From SVFI01 sp045588655 (lineage in GTDB: Bacteria > Bacillota > Clostridia > Lachnospirales > Lachnospiraceae), in NCBI GenBank assembly GCA_045588655.1, contig JAZNEP010000043.1:8658-72657 (forward strand): a stretch of DNA of 64,000 nucleotides, in the 5' to 3' direction. A program made the translations under genes and the position numbers. Below the pieces are notes generated by a model. That model did not search any database. It was given only the letters and a program-made list of their open reading frames with translations, and had not been told where the DNA came from. The stretch's first letter is position 1; each line of letters begins with the position of its first letter. Below, piece after piece: positions 7,510 through 15,917 of the stretch.

Positions 7510-9124
7510 TTGCAATTTCTGGGGGCAGCTTGCTACTTTTACAAAACTTCAGCTTGTGAATTTGTACGGAAAAAATGTATACCGTAACTTAAAAGACCCA
7601 AAAGAAAAGAGAAAGAAATTCTGGCTCTATATTGCGTACGTTTTTGTTATTATTGTAGTAGCAAGTTATGCTGGAGCATTGAGCTATGGCTATGTCTATA
7701 TGGGGCTTGCAGATGCTTTGCCTGCATATTTAATTATGCTTGTAAGTCTCATTATTTTGATGTTTTCCATATTCAAGGCGGGGGATATTATTTTTCAAAA
7801 GAATTTTTATGATATACTTGTTTCGCTTCCGGTGAAAAATAGTATGATTGTGATTAGCAGATTTATAGGCCTTTATGTAGAAAATATTCTGCTTGTTGTG
7901 ACAGTTATGTTGCCGGCAATTGTAGTGTTTGGCGTGATGGAGAAACCGTCCTGGTCATTTTATGTGATTGGAATCATTGTAGTATTTTTTATACCGTTTA
8001 TTCCGATTACCATTTCTGTGTTCATTGGAGCATTGATCAAAGTAATTTCATCCAGAAGCAAGCATAAGAATTTGGTGAGTGTAATTCTTTCTGTAGCTCT
8101 TGTGATAGGAGTTATGGTTGGCAGCATGAGATTTTCCGTATCAGCAGAGAATATTGATATACAAGAATTAAAAAATCTGCTGAATGTGATTTTGGATGTG
8201 ATAAATCGCATTTATCCACCGGCAGTGTGGCTGGGTAATGCAATGTTAGCAGGGGATTTTGTGGCATGTTTTGGTTGTGTGTGCGCCGGCTTTGTTGTTT
8301 TGTGCATTGTGATTGGTATTGTATCGGTGAATTACACTCGGATTTGCGAGGAGATTTTCAGTACAAGTGCAAGACATGATTATCAGATGAAACAGTTAAA
8401 AAGCACTCATATACTAGGCGCATTGTATAAAAGAGAGTTTAAACGCTATTTTGCGTCAAGCGTATATGTGACCAATACGATTATTAGTCCTATTATGGGA
8501 ATATTATTTGCGGGAGCAATGCTTTTCGTAACACCGGTAGAATTGGAAACTATGGCAGTGGACTTTTATGAACAAAGCGGAATGATGTTGCAGATACGAA
8601 ACATGTTGCCAATGGCGCTTGCTACTGTGTTTTGCATAATGCCGATTACAGCAGTTTCTATATCCATGGAGGGCAAGCAGTGGTGGATTATCAAGACATT
8701 GCCTATTAGTGCGAAGCATTTACTTGACAGTAAGCTACTCATGAATCTTAGTATACTGGCACCTTGTTGTGGGATATCTGTGATTATGGCAGCAATTGGA
8801 CAGAAGGTTACGCCTGTAGAATTTGTATGGCTCCTGCTTGTTCCATTTTTATCTATGATTTTTTCTTGTGTATTCGGACAGACTGTGAATTTAAAACTGC
8901 CTGTATTTGATTGGGAAAATGAAGTATCCGTGGTAAAGCAAAGTGCGTCCATGTTTGTCGGCGGACTGGTGCCTTTTTTGGTAATGCTCATATTGACTTT
9001 TGGTGTAATGCTGATTCCGGCACAATATACGAATCTGGCAATGATACTGCTATGTATGGTTTTAGGGATTGCAACGTTTGTGTTATATCGAAAAAACAGT
9101 AAGGTAGATTTGCTGAGTATCTAA
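7502..9124 (+). CDS. ABC transporter permease, ABC-2 type
   Basis: Membrane protein of 540 residues with about twelve hydrophobic segments, a size typical of large ABC-2 permeases. After a short soluble N-terminus (NLKDPKEKRKKFW), two blocks of membrane helices flank a central hydrophilic stretch near residue 300 (TSARHDYQMKQLKS, then YKREFKRYF). It overlaps the ATPase gene and is the last gene of the MerR-CPBP-ATPase-permease unit. No clear terminator follows within 120 bp. Substrate unknown. Confidence 0.85.
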   Translation: MNNCNFWGQLATFTKLQLVNLYGKNVYRNLKDPKEKRKKFWLYIAYVFVIIVVASYAGALSYGYVYMGLADALPAYLIMLVSLIILMFSIFKAGDIIFQKNFYDILVSLPVKNSMIVISRFIGLYVENILLVVTVMLPAIVVFGVMEKPSWSFYVIGIIVVFFIPFIPITISVFIGALIKVISSRSKHKNLVSVILSVALVIGVMVGSMRFSVSAENIDIQELKNLLNVILDVINRIYPPAVWLGNAMLAGDFVACFGCVCAGFVVLCIVIGIVSVNYTRICEEIFSTSARHDYQMKQLKSTHILGALYKREFKRYFASSVYVTNTIISPIMGILFAGAMLFVTPVELETMAVDFYEQSGMMLQIRNMLPMALATVFCIMPITAVSISMEGKQWWIIKTLPISAKHLLDSKLLMNLSILAPCCGISVIMAAIGQKVTPVEFVWLLLVPFLSMIFSCVFGQTVNLKLPVFDWENEVSVVKQSASMFVGGLVPFLVMLILTFGVMLIPAQYTNLAMILLCMVLGIATFVLYRKNSKVDLLSI

Positions 9125-9245
9125 AGAGAATGGATATTTTTAAAGATGATGTGAATTGCTCTTTTATGATATGAAATAAGCGTAAAAGTTCAGTTAGCAG
9201 GTGCGTTTAACGGAGAGATTAATTTGAACTAGGTGGTGATGTGAA

Positions 9246-10022
9246 GTGAATTATAATGAGAATTATAAAGAGAGTATTGAGAAAACAAAACAAGGTTTTG
9301 AAGAAAGCTTTCGAGTTGGAGCGTACTATAATAAGCAAACAAGGGATGATAGGCATTTGGAATTAATTTTAGGGTGCATACAAGTGGAACCAGGAATGAG
9401 AATTCTTGACTTAGGAACAGGTTCAGGCTATTTAGCGTTTCCATTTGCCGATAAGTATAACCAGGTGGAAGTAGTAGGATTGGATATAGTAGAAAAGACT
9501 TTAGAGGAAAATCAGAGAAAGGCTGAATTAAAAGGCATTCACAATTTACGTTTTGTGAGCTACGATGGAATGGATTTTCCGTTTGATGATAATTCATTTG
9601 ATATAGTTATTACAAGGTATGCATTGCATCACTTTCCAGCAATTAATGATACATTTCGTGAAATCAGTAGGGTGCTGAAGAAAAATGGAGTATTCTTTTT
9701 ATCTGACCCAACTCCGAATGATAATGATGTAGAACGCTTTGTAGATGAATATATGCAGATGAAAAAAGATGGACATATAAAGTTTTACACAAAAGACGAG
9801 TGGAAAAAAATGGGAAGTTCAGTTGCTTTGATGTATATTGACGGTTTTGAGACTATCATTCGGTTTCCAAGAAAAAAAGAAACTGCTTTGGAGTTTGATG
9901 ATATCATTAATAGACACAATGAAGCTGTTATTAGGGGATATGAAGTTGAAATTATAGAGGATGAAATTTGGATTTCAGAAAAAGTAAATAATCTTATATT
10001 TAGAAATGATAAGCAATTGTAG
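9246..10022 (+). CDS. Class I SAM-dependent methyltransferase (UbiE/Methyltransf_11 type)
   Basis: Protein of 258 residues. The SAM-binding motif I is ILDLGTGSGY (about 52-61), the acidic motif II end is VVGLDIVEK (about 79), and motif III is FDDNSFDIVITRYALHHF (about 112-129). It starts at a GTG preceded by AGGTGGTGA; no better ATG is in frame. The methyl acceptor is unknown: small-molecule or quinone-type substrates are typical of the family. It follows the ABC operon by 121 bp with no clear promoter or terminator between, so it may be independent or weakly co-transcribed. The frame stays open for 46 codons after the TAG. Confidence 0.85.
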   Translation: MNYNENYKESIEKTKQGFEESFRVGAYYNKQTRDDRHLELILGCIQVEPGMRILDLGTGSGYLAFPFADKYNQVEVVGLDIVEKTLEENQRKAELKGIHNLRFVSYDGMDFPFDDNSFDIVITRYALHHFPAINDTFREISRVLKKNGVFFLSDPTPNDNDVERFVDEYMQMKKDGHIKFYTKDEWKKMGSSVALMYIDGFETIIRFPRKKETALEFDDIINRHNEAVIRGYEVEIIEDEIWISEKVNNLIFRNDKQL

Positions 10023-10163
10023 ATTAGATATCCAGTATTTGAGCATCGAGATTTACATAGTTTGCGAATGCCTCCGCTTGAAACGGTGTTTTGGCTTATT
10101 TCTGAGGAATTATTTGATATGGATATCGGATTATGGTTTAGACATTTTCGAAGTGTTGGATGA
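10023..10163 (+). pseudogene. Possible gene remnant in frame after the methyltransferase stop
   Basis: After the TAG at 10020-10022 the same frame runs on for 46 codons to a TGA at 10161. The peptide has protein-like composition (for example MPPLETVFWLISEELF and GLWFRHFRSVG) but no start codon with an RBS and no family I recognise. It may be the tail of a deleted gene. Chance cannot be excluded. Confidence 0.25.
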
Positions 10164-10180
10164 AAAGAAGAGGTATGTTT

Positions 10181-11026
10181 ATGAGGGAAAATAAGAGTGA
10201 TGCGAAGAAACACATTGTATTTTTAAGCGTATTGGTTATGATGATGGGGATGTTAACAGCATGTAGCAGTAATGTGACAACCTATACTTATGAAAAGGAA
10301 GAAATTGAGGGTGTAAAAATTGAAAAAACAGAAATATATCAGGATAAACTTGTGATTAAATTTGCAAAAGATTCTTTTTCAAAGGTGGAGCGCGTAGAGT
10401 GCTATGGAGCAGATTTTTCGGTTATAGAAGAACAACCGGAGTTTTCATTTAGAAGAAATACGCTTACCATTGAAACACAAAATGCAAGCCTGATAAGTGG
10501 TTTGTATGTGGAGGAGAATGAAGGATTTTATATGAAGGTAAGATATCTGGATTCTGATGCATACGCAATGATAGTCTATGCCGAGTATGATGATGCAGGG
10601 CTTTTGTCAAGTGGTGATAAAGACGCCTATTATACGCAGGAAGAAAAGGATGAACAGGAAGCAAGAAAAATCGCGTTGGCCGAAAAAGAAAATGCTTCTT
10701 ACGAGAAGCTGTTGGGAACGTGGGTGAATGAAAGTGAAACGGTTTGTATCAAATTTTTGCCTGATGTAGACAGTGTGGAAAAAAGATTCACGGTTTATGA
10801 GCTTACCGGAAATGAATGGATTGAACGTGAAAACGTATATGTTTCATCAGTGACAGAAGAAGAGGCTTTTGACTCTGTTGAAATAACATTATACGATAAT
10901 CCTTATTGGGGATGTGCTTACTATTTTTATATTTGTAATGATAATACAGGAATGGAATGCGACTATTCGGACGGAAAATTTGTAAAAAAGCAGGCATTTG
11001 AGATAGATATTGCAGATGAGAGTTAG
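10181..11026 (+). CDS. Putative lipoprotein of unknown function
   Basis: Protein of about 281 residues from the ATG at 10181, chosen because AGAAGAGG (10166-10173) sits 7 bp upstream; in-frame ATGs at 10160 and 10175 are less well placed. The N-terminus has a basic stretch (KSDAKKH), a hydrophobic core and the lipobox MLTAC, so the mature protein is probably lipidated and exposed outside the membrane. The body holds a beta-rich region and a C-terminal part rich in Asp, Tyr and Trp. No enzyme motif is visible. Its neighbours are a methyltransferase and a decayed serine hydrolase, so no operon role can be read. Confidence 0.7.
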   Translation: MRENKSDAKKHIVFLSVLVMMMGMLTACSSNVTTYTYEKEEIEGVKIEKTEIYQDKLVIKFAKDSFSKVERVECYGADFSVIEEQPEFSFRRNTLTIETQNASLISGLYVEENEGFYMKVRYLDSDAYAMIVYAEYDDAGLLSSGDKDAYYTQEEKDEQEARKIALAEKENASYEKLLGTWVNESETVCIKFLPDVDSVEKRFTVYELTGNEWIERENVYVSSVTEEEAFDSVEITLYDNPYWGCAYYFYICNDNTGMECDYSDGKFVKKQAFEIDIADES

Positions 11027-11037
11027 GTAGGTAAGAT

Positions 11038-11278
11038 ATGAATATAAAAGAATTTCCGAATTCACTAGATACTAAATTTGCCAGTGCATCAGCCGGAAAA
11101 GTTCCAATACAACAATACAGGATATGTACTGCTTGCCATGATAATTGAAAATGTAACGGGACTATTGTTTGATCAATATCTTAAAGAGAAGATTTTTGAT
11201 GTATGTGATATGAAGTCAACAGGCTATTATGAAATTAATGTTTGGCGTGAAATGAGGAAAATCAGAGAAAAAATATAA
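11038..11278 (+). pseudogene. Decayed serine hydrolase / class C beta-lactamase-like gene
   Basis: The ATG at 11038 opens a frame reading LDTKFASASAGK, which carries the SxxK catalytic motif of penicillin-binding or beta-lactamase-like hydrolases. It stops after 36 codons. From about 11093, in another frame, the sequence reads KFQYNNTGYVLLAMIIENVTG, with the YxN motif expected about 90-100 residues later in an intact protein. It then continues to DVCDMKSTGYYE before diverging. The segment between the two motifs is missing and the join falls on the shared string GGAAAAGTTC. The N-terminus and C-terminus are also truncated. The gene cannot make an active enzyme. Confidence 0.75.
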
Positions 11279-11297
11279 GAATAATGGAGTTGGTAGA

Positions 11298-11999
11298 GTG
11301 AGCAAAAACATACAAGATTTACAACCATGGGAATGTCTGATGAAAAGAATTGTTTGGAAACAGTTAGGAGACATTCGCGACAAAAAAATACTTGATTTTG
11401 GCAGTGGTATTGCAGTGACTGCAAATTATTTGGCAGAGCATAACGAAGTAATCGCAATTGAACCGGATGAAGAAAGCATTAGGGAAAGATGGGCAGATCA
11501 CGATTATACGCAGATGAAAGGAACTACCGATGAATTACGCAAATTTGCAAATGAGACGTTTGATATGATTATTTGCCATAATGTCTTAGAGTATGCATCG
11601 GACAGAGAGGACATCATTAAGGAGTTTGCGAGAGTTCTTAAATCGGATGGAAAGATTTCCATTGTAAAACATAATCGAGCAGGAAGGGTTATGCAGATGG
11701 TTGTACTTTTGAATGATTTTGAACATGCACATAGTCTGTTAGATGGAAAAGATGGAATGGCTTCCAAGTATGGAGCAATACGCTATTATGAAGATTTGGA
11801 TATTGAAAAATGGTGTTCACAGCTTACGATTACAAAGACACTTGGAATGAGAACGTTCTGGGATATGCAACAAAACCAGGAGATTCATAAGGATGCGGAT
11901 TGGCAGGAGAAAATGATGGAGATAGAGATGCGAGTGTCGGACATGGATGGATATAAAGATATAGCATTTTTTCATCACTTAATAATCGAAAAGAGGTAG
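11298..11999 (+). CDS. Class I SAM-dependent methyltransferase
   Basis: Protein of 233 residues starting at GTG. Motif I is ILDFGSGIAV (about 31-40), motif II ends in VIAIEPDEES (about 52-61), and FDMIICHNVLEYA (about 89-101) is the post-II region typical of Methyltransf_11 enzymes. A KSDGKISIVKHN segment forms the later strand. The acceptor is unknown. It begins 20 bp after the decayed hydrolase and may once have shared its transcript. It is distinct in sequence from the methyltransferase at 9246. Confidence 0.82.
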   Translation: MSKNIQDLQPWECLMKRIVWKQLGDIRDKKILDFGSGIAVTANYLAEHNEVIAIEPDEESIRERWADHDYTQMKGTTDELRKFANETFDMIICHNVLEYASDREDIIKEFARVLKSDGKISIVKHNRAGRVMQMVVLLNDFEHAHSLLDGKDGMASKYGAIRYYEDLDIEKWCSQLTITKTLGMRTFWDMQQNQEIHKDADWQEKMMEIEMRVSDMDGYKDIAFFHHLIIEKR

Positions 12000-12045
12000 A
12001 GGATACATCAAAAATTTAAAAGATAGTGAGTTTAATAAATTTCTT

Positions 12046-12102
12046 TATGAATTCTTTAAATTTTCTTGAGGACTTATTAATAGCTGACAGGGTATGATAA
12101 GT
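12046..12102 (+). promoter_or_regulatory. Regulated promoter element, copy A (57-bp repeat)
   Basis: This 57-bp block matches 13179-13235 at 51 positions. It contains TTCTT direct repeats 11 bp apart (12052 and 12063), then CTTGAGGACTTATTAATAG and a -10-like TATGAT (12093-12098) without a good -35 at 17 bp. Such half-turn direct repeats before a weak promoter suit activation by an OmpR-type regulator. The response regulator at 12472 is the obvious candidate. Confidence 0.6.
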
Positions 12103-12153
12103 CCGTAAGAGAGAGAAGAAAAAACAAAGGAACAGAAAAAGGAGACAAAAGAA

Positions 12154-12342
12154 ATGAGAAATTTATTAACAGGAATCGCTATAACAGTAGTAGTATTGAT
12201 TGTTTTATTGGGAATCAATGTGCTGTGCAATATGAATAACATTCACTTAGATGCAGTAGTGACAGGTACATGCGCATCCGTTTCGGCTATGTTAATTTAT
12301 GGTGGATTGACAAAGAAAAAAGAAAATTCAAATAACAACTAA
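12154..12342 (+). CDS. Small two-helix membrane protein
   Basis: Protein of 62 residues with two hydrophobic helices (about 5-24 and 33-51) and a charged tail (KKKENSNNN). An AAGGAGA-type ribosome-binding site precedes the ATG. It is transcribed from promoter element A and ends in its own terminator, so it is a short separate unit sharing its control element with the ABC transporter gene at 13262. No family is recognised. It may be an accessory or sensory peptide of the two-component/transporter system; this is inferred from shared control only. Confidence 0.65.
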   Translation: MRNLLTGIAITVVVLIVLLGINVLCNMNNIHLDAVVTGTCASVSAMLIYGGLTKKKENSNNN

Positions 12343-12353
12343 AATTAAATAGA

Positions 12354-12392
12354 AAAGGTCTTACTGTTTAAATGGTCAGTAGGACCTTTTTT
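12354..12392 (+). terminator. Rho-independent terminator
   Basis: AAAGGTCTTACTG (12354-12366) pairs with CAGTAGGACCTTT (12377-12389) with one G-U pair. Six T follow (12387-12392). It ends the small membrane protein transcript. Confidence 0.88.
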
Positions 12393-12408
12393 CTATAAAA
12401 TGAAGTTA

Positions 12409-12437
12409 TTGAAAATCCTTTCGGCCTAATATATAGT
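12409..12437 (+). promoter_or_regulatory. Promoter of the response regulator gene
   Basis: TTGAAA (12409-12414) and TATAGT (12432-12437) are separated by exactly 17 bp. The ATG at 12472 lies 35 bp further on. Confidence 0.7.
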
Positions 12438-12471
12438 ATTACCTGTGAATAATAGAAAGTAGGGAGCAGAT

Positions 12472-13167
12472 ATGAGTAGAATACTGATTATTGAAGATGA
12501 TGAGGATATCAATCAGCTTCTTTGTAAAATATTGAAAAAAGAAGGATATGAGGTGATTTCGGCATATTCGGGAACGGAGGGAAAGCTTCGTTTGGAGCAG
12601 GAGCTACCGGATTTGATTTTACTGGATTTAATGCTGCCAGGTATGAAGGGGGAGGAAATTACCGAGTATGTCCGCAAGGAGAAGCAAAGTAGTGTGCCTA
12701 TTATTATTCTATCTGCCAAGACGGCGCTGGAAAATAAAGTAGAATTAATGATGATAGGGGCAGATGATTACATTACCAAACCTTTTGAGCCACAGGAGGT
12801 TTTGGTGCGGGTAATGGCAGTGCTCAGAAGAACGGATATGTCAAATATGTCACAGGAAAAGAATGATCAAGAGGAATACCGATACAAAAATATGGTATTA
12901 AATGCGGAGTCCAGAACTGTCACTGTGAAAGGCACAGAGATTCCAATGACACCCCATGAATACGAGATTTTGTTGATTCTGCTACAACAGCCGGAGAAGG
13001 TTTTTTCCCGGGATACCCTTTATGAAAAGGTGTGGAGTAGCGGATATTTGGGCGAAGATAACACGGTTAATGTGCATGTCAGTAACATTCGAAAGAAACT
13101 GGCGATGGTGGATTCTAAAGAGGAATACATTAAAACCGTGTGGGGAATTGGTTTCAAGATGGCATAA
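12472..13167 (+). CDS. OmpR/PhoB-family response regulator
   Basis: Protein of 231 residues. Receiver domain 1-120: acidic pocket EDDED (about 7-11), phosphoacceptor Asp in LILLDLMLPG (about 52), conserved Thr/Ser in ILSAK, and Lys in YITKPFEP (about 102). The C-terminal winged helix (about 135-231) holds the MTPHEYEILLIL and NTVNVHVSNIRKKL segments of OmpR-type DNA-binding domains. It has its own promoter, with the histidine kinase encoded four genes later at 14991. It probably binds the 57-bp elements at 12046 and 13179 and so controls the small membrane protein and the ABC genes. The stimulus may be a cell-envelope-active peptide, judging by the transporter type. Confidence 0.93.
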   Translation: MSRILIIEDDEDINQLLCKILKKEGYEVISAYSGTEGKLRLEQELPDLILLDLMLPGMKGEEITEYVRKEKQSSVPIIILSAKTALENKVELMMIGADDYITKPFEPQEVLVRVMAVLRRTDMSNMSQEKNDQEEYRYKNMVLNAESRTVTVKGTEIPMTPHEYEILLILLQQPEKVFSRDTLYEKVWSSGYLGEDNTVNVHVSNIRKKLAMVDSKEEYIKTVWGIGFKMA

Positions 13168-13178
13168 CATAGTTTCCT

Positions 13179-13235
13179 TATAAATTCTTTAAACTTTCTT
13201 GAGGACTTATTAATAGGTAAGAAGGTATGATAAGT
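13179..13235 (+). promoter_or_regulatory. Regulated promoter element, copy B (57-bp repeat)
   Basis: Second copy of the element at 12046-12102, with six differences in 57 bp. TTCTT direct repeats, CTTGAGGACTTATTAATAG and TATGAT (13226-13231) are all conserved, and the differences cluster between the last two. It lies 27 bp before the ABC ATPase start, so it is the promoter of the ATPase-permease-kinase unit. Confidence 0.6.
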
Positions 13236-13261
13236 GCATAATAAAAAGGAGAGAAAGAACT

Positions 13262-14185
13262 ATGGAACATATTGTAGAAGCAAAAAATTTGACCAAACAA
13301 TATCGCAATTGCACTGCTTTGCATCGTGCAAGCCTCACAATCAGGCGCGGTGAAATCTATGGATTGGTAGGAGCAAACGGTGCCGGAAAGACTACGTTTT
13401 TAAAAGTGGTAGCGGGACAGATTTTTCCTAGTGAGGGAGAGGTGGTTCTATTTGATGCATATCATCAAAGGGAGCAGGAAAATCAGAGAACACGTATGGG
13501 AGCGCTGATTGAAATCCCCGGTTTTTATCCACAGCTTTCCATTGAACAAAACATGGAATATTACCGGTTGCAAAAAGGAATTCCGGGAAAGAAAATCGTG
13601 GCCGATACATTGAAATTGGTAGGCCTTTGGGATGTGAGAAAGAAAAAGGGAAAAAACCTTTCTTTAGGAATGAAGCAGCGCTTAGGTCTTGCCATAGCTT
13701 TGTTGGGGGAACCGGAGTTACTATTGTTAGATGAACCAATTAATGGACTTGATCCGGCCGGTATTATCGAAATGCGAAATTTGTTAAAGAAGCTGAATCA
13801 GGAAAGGAACATGACCATTATTATTTCCAGCCATATTTTAAGTGAGTTAGAGCACTTGGCAACGGTATATGGATTTCTGGACAAAGGAAAGCTTTTGGAA
13901 CAGATATCTGCGAAAGCGTTGCGTGAAAAATGTGGGAATTATTTGGAAATCATGGTATCTGACGCAGAAAGATATGCCATGCTTTTGGAAAAGCAATTGC
14001 AACATGCGAACTATCTTGTATTGGAAGGCGGAGTGATTCGGATTTTTGATGTTCAACAGGACATTGAGAAATATAGTGCCCTTGCCAGCGAGAATCAGAT
14101 TGGAATTCGAGCAATGAGCATGAAGAAGAATAACTTGGAAGATTATTATATGAATTTGGCAAAGGAGGACTGTGCAAATGTATAA
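13262..14185 (+). CDS. ABC transporter ATP-binding protein, BcrA-like
   Basis: Protein of 307 residues. Walker A is GANGAGKTT (about 38-46), the signature is LSLGMKQRL (about 136-144), Walker B is LLLLDEPINGLDP (about 155-167), and the switch His is in IISSHILSELEH. The extra C-terminal domain of about 90 residues is typical of BcrA-type ATPases that pump bacitracin or lantibiotics out of the membrane. It is the first gene after promoter element B and overlaps the permease by 14 bp. Export of a cationic peptide is inferred from family and from linkage to the two-component system. Confidence 0.9.
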   Translation: MEHIVEAKNLTKQYRNCTALHRASLTIRRGEIYGLVGANGAGKTTFLKVVAGQIFPSEGEVVLFDAYHQREQENQRTRMGALIEIPGFYPQLSIEQNMEYYRLQKGIPGKKIVADTLKLVGLWDVRKKKGKNLSLGMKQRLGLAIALLGEPELLLLDEPINGLDPAGIIEMRNLLKKLNQERNMTIIISSHILSELEHLATVYGFLDKGKLLEQISAKALREKCGNYLEIMVSDAERYAMLLEKQLQHANYLVLEGGVIRIFDVQQDIEKYSALASENQIGIRAMSMKKNNLEDYYMNLAKEDCANV

Positions 14186-14951
14186 TTACATTAAAAGTGA
14201 ATGGTACCGAATTACACATTCCTCTACTATCTATATATTTACGGCAACCTTGGCAGGTCTTGCACTTATGATAAATTTCATTTTATATTTCATGAGTAAG
14301 TATAAAGATGGTTTTCGCTACGGAACAACAGCCTTTTCTTTGAGCATGTTGTCGAATATGACCATTTTGTTATATATGGGTCTGATTTTAGTCAGTTTAA
14401 TATTTGCGGGTGAAAAGAAGAATGGGATATTGAAAAACCCTATAGCCTTTGGTATTTCAAGAGAAAAAATATTTCTGGGAAAATGTTTGGTAAGCACTGG
14501 AATATCGATTTGTAGTTTAGTTGTGATTCTTGTAGTATATATAGGAAGTGCAGTTTTACTTTTGGAATCGGGAGTGGAACCGAATGCGGCGTTCATTATA
14601 CTAAGAGGAGTAGCCTGTACACTAGTTATGGCGGTGGCTTTTGAGGTTTTCACGATTGCGCTTTGTAGTTTTTTTGAAAAGGAGAGCCTTACATTTGTCG
14701 TGTGGTATCTGGTGGTGGTGATAATACCACAGATTTGTAGGATTATCGGCTTAGATAGTGAGCTCTTCCGTAGAATTGCAGCATGGATGCCTTACAATTA
14801 TTTTCGAAGTGAAGTGATTGCCAATATGAGTGGCTGGAGCTGTTTATGGGAGACGCCGGAGGGAGTGGCCAAGTGTCTGATTTCGGGAGTGATTGGTTTG
14901 ATTGTATTCCTGTTATTGGGATTAAAAATATGTAAAAAGCAGGAAGTATAG
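14172..14951 (+). CDS. ABC transporter permease, BcrB-like
   Basis: Membrane protein of 259 residues with six hydrophobic segments, the usual size and topology of ABC-2 subunits of lantibiotic immunity or bacitracin export systems. It starts with the familiar MYNYIKSEWYRI amphipathic N-terminus and the loop FAGEKKNGILKNPIAFGISR between helices 2 and 3, a hallmark of the ABC-2 group. Its start lies inside the ATPase gene, so the pair is translationally coupled. Only one permease is encoded, so it probably works as a homodimer. Confidence 0.87.
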   Translation: MQMYNYIKSEWYRITHSSTIYIFTATLAGLALMINFILYFMSKYKDGFRYGTTAFSLSMLSNMTILLYMGLILVSLIFAGEKKNGILKNPIAFGISREKIFLGKCLVSTGISICSLVVILVVYIGSAVLLLESGVEPNAAFIILRGVACTLVMAVAFEVFTIALCSFFEKESLTFVVWYLVVVIIPQICRIIGLDSELFRRIAAWMPYNYFRSEVIANMSGWSCLWETPEGVAKCLISGVIGLIVFLLLGLKICKKQEV

Positions 14952-14990
14952 TGTGACTGCATGGAGTCAGCACAGAAAGGAGCGACGGAA

Positions 14991-15896
14991 ATGATTTATA
15001 TATTAACTGTAGTATTAGGAATCGTAGCATGCTATCTTTCCGTACGTTTGCTTTTGTTGAAAAGATCCATGAAAGATGCGGGGAAGCAGCTACAGGAGAT
15101 TAGCCGGAATTTGGAGGAAAACAGAATTGTAAAATTTTCTGCCTCAAATCGCGAATTAGAAGAATTGCTTACGTACATCAATGATTCTCTTTACGCAATT
15201 CGTCAAGAGAAAATTGCATATACAAAGCGTGAAAAAGCATTTCAGCAGCAGATAGAAAATATTAGTCATGATTTACGTACCCCGCTAACCACTATGATTG
15301 GATATTTGCGTATTGTGGACACCGGCAGCTTAAGCGAGGAGGATCGGGAGGATTTGCACACTGTTCTGCGAAAAGCAGAAAGATTGCAGGAGTTGATTAC
15401 CCAGTTTTATGATTTTTCAAGACTGACAGATTCGGAATATCTTATCACTTTGGAAACGGTAGAGGTAACCAAAATTTTGCGGGAAGTGATGGCAGATTCC
15501 TATATGGAATTATCAGCCCGGGAGTTGGAGGTCGTGGTAGATATACCGGAAACGGCAGTTACTGTCATAGCAAATGAAAATGCATTACAGAGGGTATTCC
15601 AAAATCTGTTACAAAATGCAGGTCGGTATGCCATAAGAAATTTTGAAGTGTCTGTTAAGGACACGAAGGAAGAAGTAGTGATTTGCTTTGCCAATGATGT
15701 GGAAGACTTTGACGAACAAGATGTAGAGCATTTGTTTGACCGGTTTTATACGCGGGATGGGGCAAGGAGTAACGGTTCCACGGGATTGGGGCTGACCATC
15801 GCAAAGGAATTTGTAGAGAAAATGAACGGAAATATGGAGGCCGGGCTGGAATGTGACAGGCTTTGTATCAGGATGCGGTTTGCATGCGCGTTATAG
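14991..15896 (+). CDS. Sensor histidine kinase
   Basis: Protein of about 301 residues from the ATG at 14991, chosen because AAAGGAG lies just upstream; an in-frame ATG at 14961 lacks one. One N-terminal membrane helix (about 1-22) with essentially no extracellular domain is followed by a linker. The H-box is NISHDLRTPLTTM (about 89-101), the N-box FQNLLQNAGRY, and the G-box GSTGLGLTIAKEF. Kinases with a tiny sensing part next to Bcr-type transporters often sense through the transporter. It pairs with the regulator at 12472 and is last in its unit, before the terminator at 15918. Confidence 0.92.
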   Translation: MIYILTVVLGIVACYLSVRLLLLKRSMKDAGKQLQEISRNLEENRIVKFSASNRELEELLTYINDSLYAIRQEKIAYTKREKAFQQQIENISHDLRTPLTTMIGYLRIVDTGSLSEEDREDLHTVLRKAERLQELITQFYDFSRLTDSEYLITLETVEVTKILREVMADSYMELSARELEVVVDIPETAVTVIANENALQRVFQNLLQNAGRYAIRNFEVSVKDTKEEVVICFANDVEDFDEQDVEHLFDRFYTRDGARSNGSTGLGLTIAKEFVEKMNGNMEAGLECDRLCIRMRFACAL

Positions 15897-15917
15897 AGCA
15901 GAGTGGCAGAATAAGGG

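Noticed and set aside
9125..9245. Coding-like tail (VQLAGAFNGEINLN) before the methyltransferase
   Set aside because: Only about 18 codons follow the previous stop in that frame, too short to support a remnant.
10006..10194. 62-codon plus-strand frame between methyltransferase and lipoprotein
   Set aside because: It overlaps both neighbours, has no RBS, and its composition is not protein-like.
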